A stretch of 64,000 nucleotides of DNA, taken from assembly GCA_030272155.1 (NCBI GenBank), contig CP126192.1, forward strand, positions 5,180,501 to 5,244,500. Direction: 5' to 3'. Source of the DNA: Tetradesmus obliquus (Eukaryota; Chlorophyta; Chlorophyceae; Sphaeropleales; Scenedesmaceae). Shown here one piece after another: positions 59,214-64,000 of this stretch; within the stretch, counting starts at the first letter, position 1; the number at the start of each line of letters is the position of its first letter. The notes under the pieces are model-generated. The model did not search any database. It was not told the DNA's origin and saw only the letters and a list, made by a program, of their open reading frames with translations. The position numbers and the translations under genes are program-made.

Positions 59214-61642
59214 TCAGCTTGCATGCAAATTGACAGCTTGCAGCTGCTCCGCAACTGCTGCAGCAGCACTAACAGCACCAGCTTTTCCCAGATGCTGCTG
59301 CTGCTGCTGCTCATCCGCCACCTCCACAACAAGATCAGAAGCAGCACTAGCAGCTCCATTACTGCCACCAGCTGCAGCAGCTGCAGCAGCTGCTGCTGAC
59401 TCAGCAAACCCCTGCTGCTGCACCTCCTGCAAGTCACCTCCCAGTGCTGCTGCAGCTCCTGCTGCTGCCAGCCGCTGCAACACGGCCTGCTGCCGCTGCA
59501 CTGCCTCTGCCGGCAGCTTCACCACAGCACTCATACACGTATCAACGCCCTTCAGCAGCAGCCGATCTGCCAGCACCTCTACTGTCCCATACGCATCGCG
59601 CCCCGGCGGCGTTTCTAGCACTGCTGGCAGCACCAAATGGTGGATGCCTGCCTCATCTACTAGGTAGCCATCCTGGTGGGTGTGGCCGGCCATTGTTGCC
59701 ACTACAACTCCAGACTGCCGCAGCAGCTGCAGGACGTCTTCATAGTTCCACAGCAGGCAGGCTGGAGGGCAGGTGTCTGGCAGCAGGGGCAGGTGCGAGC
59801 AGACCAGCACGTTCTGGCTGCGCTGCTTAGCTGCCTGCAGCAGCACGACATGTGGAGGGCAGCAAATTGAAGCGAGGAGTAGGGTGGCGCAAACAGCTGT
59901 TGATGCATGCATGCAGATTGTCCAGCGCCGCTGCAAACCAGTGTAGGTGCCAGAATATGCCTGCAAGTCCTCCACAGATGCAGCCAGTGCAGCACAGCGT
60001 CAACTGTGCTGTTGTGAGCCGCAGCAGCCTGCCAGCGCCGCACCTGCAGCTGCTGCTCCAGCCAGGCCAGCTGCGCCTCACTCACGCCGCCACCAAACTT
60101 GACGAAGCGTCGCGCCACCCCCACCAGCCCCTCCGGGCTGTTCTTCTCCTGCAGGGCAACCGCAACAGCAGCAGCAGCAGCAGCAGCAGCAAATCTGTGG
60201 TAGAATACGTGGTTAATCTGTGGTGTGTTGTCGTGAGTGAAATTGAATCACCTTGAAGACGCACAAGTGCATTCAGTGCAACGGCGTCGCCACCCCATCC
60301 ATGCCAACACTCGACTAGTCACCACTCTACAATGCAGTCCTGCACAACAAGCAGAGTGGAACTTTATGTTCAGCGTATGACACCACACATGGCACGCAGT
60401 CTCATCTTGAAGTGCATACATGCACTCAACCCTGCATGCAGGTGATGTGGTGGGCTGTGGTGCCTCCTGTGCATGTATGCTGCTACCTCCTACCACACAA
60501 CAGCCCCGCAGCGCCCACACGAATCAGCTCAAGTAAGCGCACCTTGTTGGGGTTGTGCTGTGCCAGCAGCGCCTCAGCCTGCAGGTGCCTCGGGTGGCTG
60601 TCAGGCCAGCCCAGCAGTGACACGTCATACGCATCCAGCACCACAAACAGCCAGGTAGGGTGAGGGCTGAAGGCATAGTAGCTAGCTCCCTCTGCAGCTG
60701 CTGCAGGGTCCAGCAGAGGGGTGATGCCTAGCCGCTTGTTGAGGCGAGCCCGAGGGAGGTTGTACAGGCAGTGGTTGCCCAGCATGTGGTAGGTAGGGTG
60801 AGGCAGCTGGGAGAAGGCTTGCAGGACATCTGATAGCGCCTGCTCCGACTTTTCCTGCAAGCAAGCCGAGCAGCAGCAGATGCAGCAGCAGTGGGCTGGG
60901 TGCATGCGCTGGTGGTTTTGCTGAACAGGCAAGGCAGATCTACTAATGCTTCTCCTGCTGCAAGAGGGTTCTGACGGGTGAGTTACAGCAGGGCCGGTGC
61001 CAGCACAAACATATAAATATAATTTTTTTTATGAGCTCGAAAATACTTGAACTTTTTTTTATGAGCTCGAGAATACTTGCCAGCGCCACCAACAGCACAA
61101 GCATCATCATCATCATCAAGTTGCACAGCTGCAAGTTGCACAGCTGCTGGCGGGGCACATTCACACACTACTGACACATATGCATGCGTACACACCTGTC
61201 CATCCCGCGCTTGAAAGCCGTCCACAATGTCCCCAAAGTGGATGCCAAACTCAACACCTGCAGGCACCCAGCCGCTGCTGACTGCGCGCTGCAGCGCCAC
61301 CAGGGCATTGCGGTAGTATCGGGGCACGCCATGGAAGGATGTGCCATCTGGGATGTCCGCATACTGCACGTCACTGCAGTTAGGGCAGAGACAGAGTGTC
61401 GAATGTTATGTGAGCCATGGCTAGGTGCTGCTACTCAAGCTTGCAGGATTGCTGCTAGCAGGTGGGATAGAAGGTATGCGTGTGCTGCATGTGCTCAGCG
61501 GCGTCATGCTGATGCCCTGCTGCAATGCTAGGGAATTGGCCGCTATATATGCAGCATAAACACACCAAACGATGTTATATGGAGCCTACCTGATGACGCC
61601 AAAGCTGAACAGAGGCACCTGCTGACCTTCCTGCCCAGTCAT
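59214..61642 (-). CDS. ADPRM: Manganese-dependent ADP-ribose/CDP-alcohol diphosphatase-like metallophosphoesterase
   Basis: Five minus-strand exons: 61642-61590, 61373-61196, 60854-60543, 60148-60044, 59834-59214; phases agree, 422 residues. The calcineurin-like phosphoesterase motifs appear in order: FGVISDVQYAD (metal-binding Asp), HFGDIVDG, HMLGNHCLYN (GNH), VLVCSHLPLLPD and MAGHTHQDGY (GHxH). The family-specific RYYRNALVAL, FVVLDAYDVSLLG, HNPNK, NSPEGL, FGGGVSEAQLAWLEQQL and CLLWNYEDVL closely follow the animal ADPRM layout. These enzymes hydrolyse ADP-ribose, CDP-choline and related diphosphates in the cytosol. The C-terminal extension of about 75 residues, Ala/Gln-rich, is absent from animal forms. 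An intron splits the first motif. The end of exon 4 (60044) is chosen because LQ/AAKQRSQN restores the family spacing. Confidence 0.9.
61023..61147. repeat. Short tandem duplications in an ADPRM intron
   Basis: A 30-bp unit with T8 and ATGAGCTCGA is present twice (about 61023-61079), and a 15-bp unit CAAGTTGCACAGCTG is present twice (about 61118-61147). Confidence 0.85.
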
Positions 61643-63126
61643 GCTGCTGCTGCCCGCTGCTGCTGCTGCTACTGCACGTCCAGGACGCCGAGCGCGCTGT
61701 GGTTCGCGATATACGTCCCTTCTGTGCCCGCCTGGAAGCACTGTGCCGCGTTTGCAAAGCATGCAATGGACCGGGTGTGCGATTGGCGGGCCTGAGAGCA
61801 GTGAGCAGGATTGCTCGGCTTTTGTAGGGACAAACGTTTCAAGGAAGGGGGGGGGGGGGGGGGGTTTCTATGTGGAAGGTTTACGGAAGAGGCATTGGAC
61901 TGAGCTGTGCTGCTGTTCAGTGCTTAAGGGCTAAAGTGCATGAGTGCTGTTATCAACCACAGCACAGCTGCGGCCCTGCTGAGCTGCCAGACATGTGCAT
62001 TGCCTGGTGTAGTCCTTGTATACATGAGCCTCATGTAATATGAGATTACATCACACAATGGCACAGCAGCCCCGTGCAACTCGTCAGTGACAACTTCACG
62101 TGTGACGTCAATGACAGCCACAACCCTAACCAATCATTGGTTACGACGTCAATGCCAGCCACAACCCTAACCAATCATTGGCCTCATTGAATGAGGCTGT
62201 CACATGCCTTTGACTGCAGCGCCAGCCGCATTGCCACTGCCTTAGAACCTGGTAAAATCTCTTTTACGAGGCTCTAGCTTTGGCAAGATCCAGACTTGCA
62301 GAGTCCGATTGTGGGGAGGGGTACTAGCCGGACGCAGTTACACCCCTTGCGCAGTACTGTACAACACACGCTGATACAAGTGGGTCGCCAAGCAATAATG
62401 ATGATTTACACGTGCATGCAGCCGTCATGTACTCATATGTCTACACCACCAACAGCTAACACCAAGACATAGCAACCACACCATCAGAGCCCAACACCCC
62501 ACTATCTCATGTGTAAACAGCCGCGGCCACCACCTGAACATGCTGGTCATTTGCCACTGCTTTATGCGACTTTTGTGTACCATGTTGAGCTGTACAGGCA
62601 TTGCAAGGTGGCGCTGCACACTCCGATATGGCAACTGTCTGACCACATCCACAACAGAACCAACTTTTGCCAAGCAGTCCTCATGCCATGCAGTGCATAC
62701 AATGCTGTACATCTGTACAGTACAGCAGGTTGCAACCCCACCCACTTCCCAATGCGACAGAGCAGCAGAAGGCCCAGCATGTGCTATTGTATGTGCATTG
62801 AATAACCACTTGCTGGCCTAGTAGCATCCCTTCAACTTTTCCAGCTTTAGCATCTTGAGCGAACATTGCCGGCACTGCCAATAGAAAACAATGCTTGAGG
62901 CGTGCATATGACAATACCGATGACCCCTCAGCCTTGCCAACTTTTATACACCTTTCATGGACTGAAACGGCTTGCAACTTCATCATATGGTTCGAATGTC
63001 AACACCAACTGCTGCCACCATCCATATACAGCCGCAACTCAACAGCAAAGTCATGCATTCCATGCCATGCACCTTCTAATTGTCCCTGCTGCACCCACTT
63101 AGCAGCATCTCCCTGGCCTGAACCAT
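61643..63126. other. Intergenic region with G-run and promoter-like repeats
   Basis: It separates the ADPRM-like gene start (minus strand, reading left) from the stop of the Ser-rich paralogue. No exon is recognised. A run of 18 G at 61847-61864 may be a G-quadruplex former or a sequencing weak point. Confidence 0.6.
62104..62181. promoter_or_regulatory. Duplicated 41-bp element with ACGT core and CCAATCATTGG palindrome
   Basis: Two nearly identical units (62104-62140 and 62145-62181) each hold GACGTCAATG and the palindrome CCAATCATTGG. CAATCATTG is the type of site bound by plant HD-Zip II factors and TGACGTCA (62103-62110) the type bound by bZIP factors. The pair lies about 460-540 bases upstream of the ADPRM-like start. 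Confidence 0.5.
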
Positions 63127-63870
63127 CTACGTGCACTTGTGGTAGGTGCGCTGGCGCAGCGCGTACTTGCCTGCTGTGAAGCTGATGCCCAGCTCACAGA
63201 GGCTGTTCTCGCTGCTGCTGCTCACCATCCTGTTCAGCCAGCAGTCGCTGCTGTCATTGTGGTTGCTGCCGCTGAGCACATGCACACCAGTCCAGCTGCC
63301 GCACCTGCTGCTGCTGCAGGAGCTGTCGCTGCTGCTGATGTCCAGCTCGTCAGCCCAGCTTGAGCTGCTGCTGCTGCTGCTGTAGTGGCCATTTGCATAG
63401 ATGCCCAACCGGCCGAGGCTGCCGCTCAAACCTTCAAGCCTGTGCAGGCTGATGCTGGAGCCGCTGCTGCTGCTGCTGTCTGCTGCAAATGGCTGCCAGC
63501 ATGCTTTGATGAAAGGGGACGCAGATGAGCTGCTGTTGCTGCTGTTGTCACTGCTGCTGCTGCTAATACGTATGCTCAACTGCTCAACAGCAACAGGTGC
63601 TGCTGCTGCCACCTGGTCTGCGCCATCCGTCAGGCCAGCTGAAGGCCATGGTGCCACTTTGCTGCGGCTGATGCAGGCCTTACTGCTGCTGCCAGATGAT
63701 GGGAGTGCATGCGGGGCATCTGCATATGATGATGCTGATGCTCTGCCGCTGCTTGCAGGAGTGGCCTTGCCCCACAGGCCCAGGAAGCCTGCCTGCCCTG
63801 CTGAAGACCAGCGCCTGCTGCCTGCATCAGAGGGCCTTGGTGAGCCTGCCGAAGATGAACTGCGGCTTGC
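63127..63870 (-). CDS. Ser-rich protein, paralogue of 34674-35759, first exon outside or unrecognised
   Basis: The exon starts after an acceptor TTACTGCAG (AG at 63872-63871 on the minus strand) at the same place as exon 2 of the other paralogue and runs to TAG at 63129-63127 (247 residues). The first block SPRPSDAGSRRWSSAGQAG, FLGLWGK and PASSGRASASS is nearly identical. SPFIKACW, ELDISSSDSSCSS and the end CELGISFTAGKYALRQR are also shared, while the rest differs. A counterpart of the short basic first exon is not visible in the last 130 bases and should lie beyond 64000. Confidence 0.7.
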   Translation of the reverse strand, partial: ASRSSSSAGSPRPSDAGSRRWSSAGQAGFLGLWGKATPASSGRASASSYADAPHALPSSGSSSKACISRSKVAPWPSAGLTDGADQVAAAAPVAVEQLSIRISSSSSDNSSNSSSSASPFIKACWQPFAADSSSSSGSSISLHRLEGLSGSLGRLGIYANGHYSSSSSSSSWADELDISSSDSSCSSSRCGSWTGVHVLSGSNHNDSSDCWLNRMVSSSSENSLCELGISFTAGKYALRQRTYHKCT

Positions 63871-64000
63871 CTGCAGTAACATATAGTGCAAGGTACAGAC
63901 GAGTAAGGAAAGGCACGAGGATAGTTTTGAGCTTGACATCACTGGCAGCTGCAAGTTGTGTGTACATTGTGCTCTGCTATTGCTGCTGTTCTGCTGCTTG

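Noticed and set aside
61847-61864. G-run as a telomere or chromosome-end feature
   Set aside because: It is a single homopolymer within ordinary sequence, with no TTTTAGGG- or TTTAGGG-type repeats nearby.

Overview
The window looks like nuclear DNA of a chlorophyte green alga, probably a core chlorophyte such as a Scenedesmus/Tetradesmus-type species. That lineage call is inference: the DNA is GC-rich, genes have many short exons with GT(G/A)-AG introns, (CAG)n/(CTG)n tracts are very common, and TGTAA motifs (the green-algal poly(A) signal) follow some genes. I rebuilt exons by reading splice sites and checking phase, so exon borders are models. Coordinates of multi-exon genes span first to last recognised exon.

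Layout. 1-8680 (+): the 3' part of a large multi-exon gene I cannot name. 8906-8977 (-): tRNA-Pro(AGG). About 9.2-17.7 kb: a chain of 5'-truncated LINE retrotransposon copies that share a 3' hairpin and TGTAA tail, including one copy with an open reverse-transcriptase frame. 17935-19198 (+): three exons of an unidentified protein that may continue the first gene. 19843-30044 (+): a giant polyglutamine protein with a PLATZ-like zinc finger and, in the same frame, a Core-2/I-branching (GT14) glycosyltransferase domain. 30595-33624 (+): a low-complexity protein of unknown role. 34674-35759 (+) and 63127-63870 (-): two paralogues of an unrecognised Ser-rich family at opposite ends of the window. 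37334-40192 (+): an AGC-type protein kinase. 41795-44960 (-): a short-chain dehydrogenase. 45730-54779 (+): a 15-exon membrane protein with a degenerate P-loop GTPase-like half. 55946-57976 (+): an ankyrin-repeat protein. 59214-61642 (-): an ADPRM-like metallophosphoesterase. These genes are not an operon or a visible pathway; they are ordinary independent nuclear genes.

The most unusual signal is a recurring architecture in at least four genes. Short pieces spanning an exon/intron border are copied in tandem next to the real border. Copies of acceptor edges (intron end + AG + first exon bases) always lie upstream of the true exon. Copies of donor edges (last exon bases + GT + intron start) always lie downstream. 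The 45.7-54.8 kb gene carries such copies at most exons of its second half, up to six beside one exon. A second strong signal is the LINE chain, in which each new truncated copy abuts the pyrimidine-rich tail of an earlier one.
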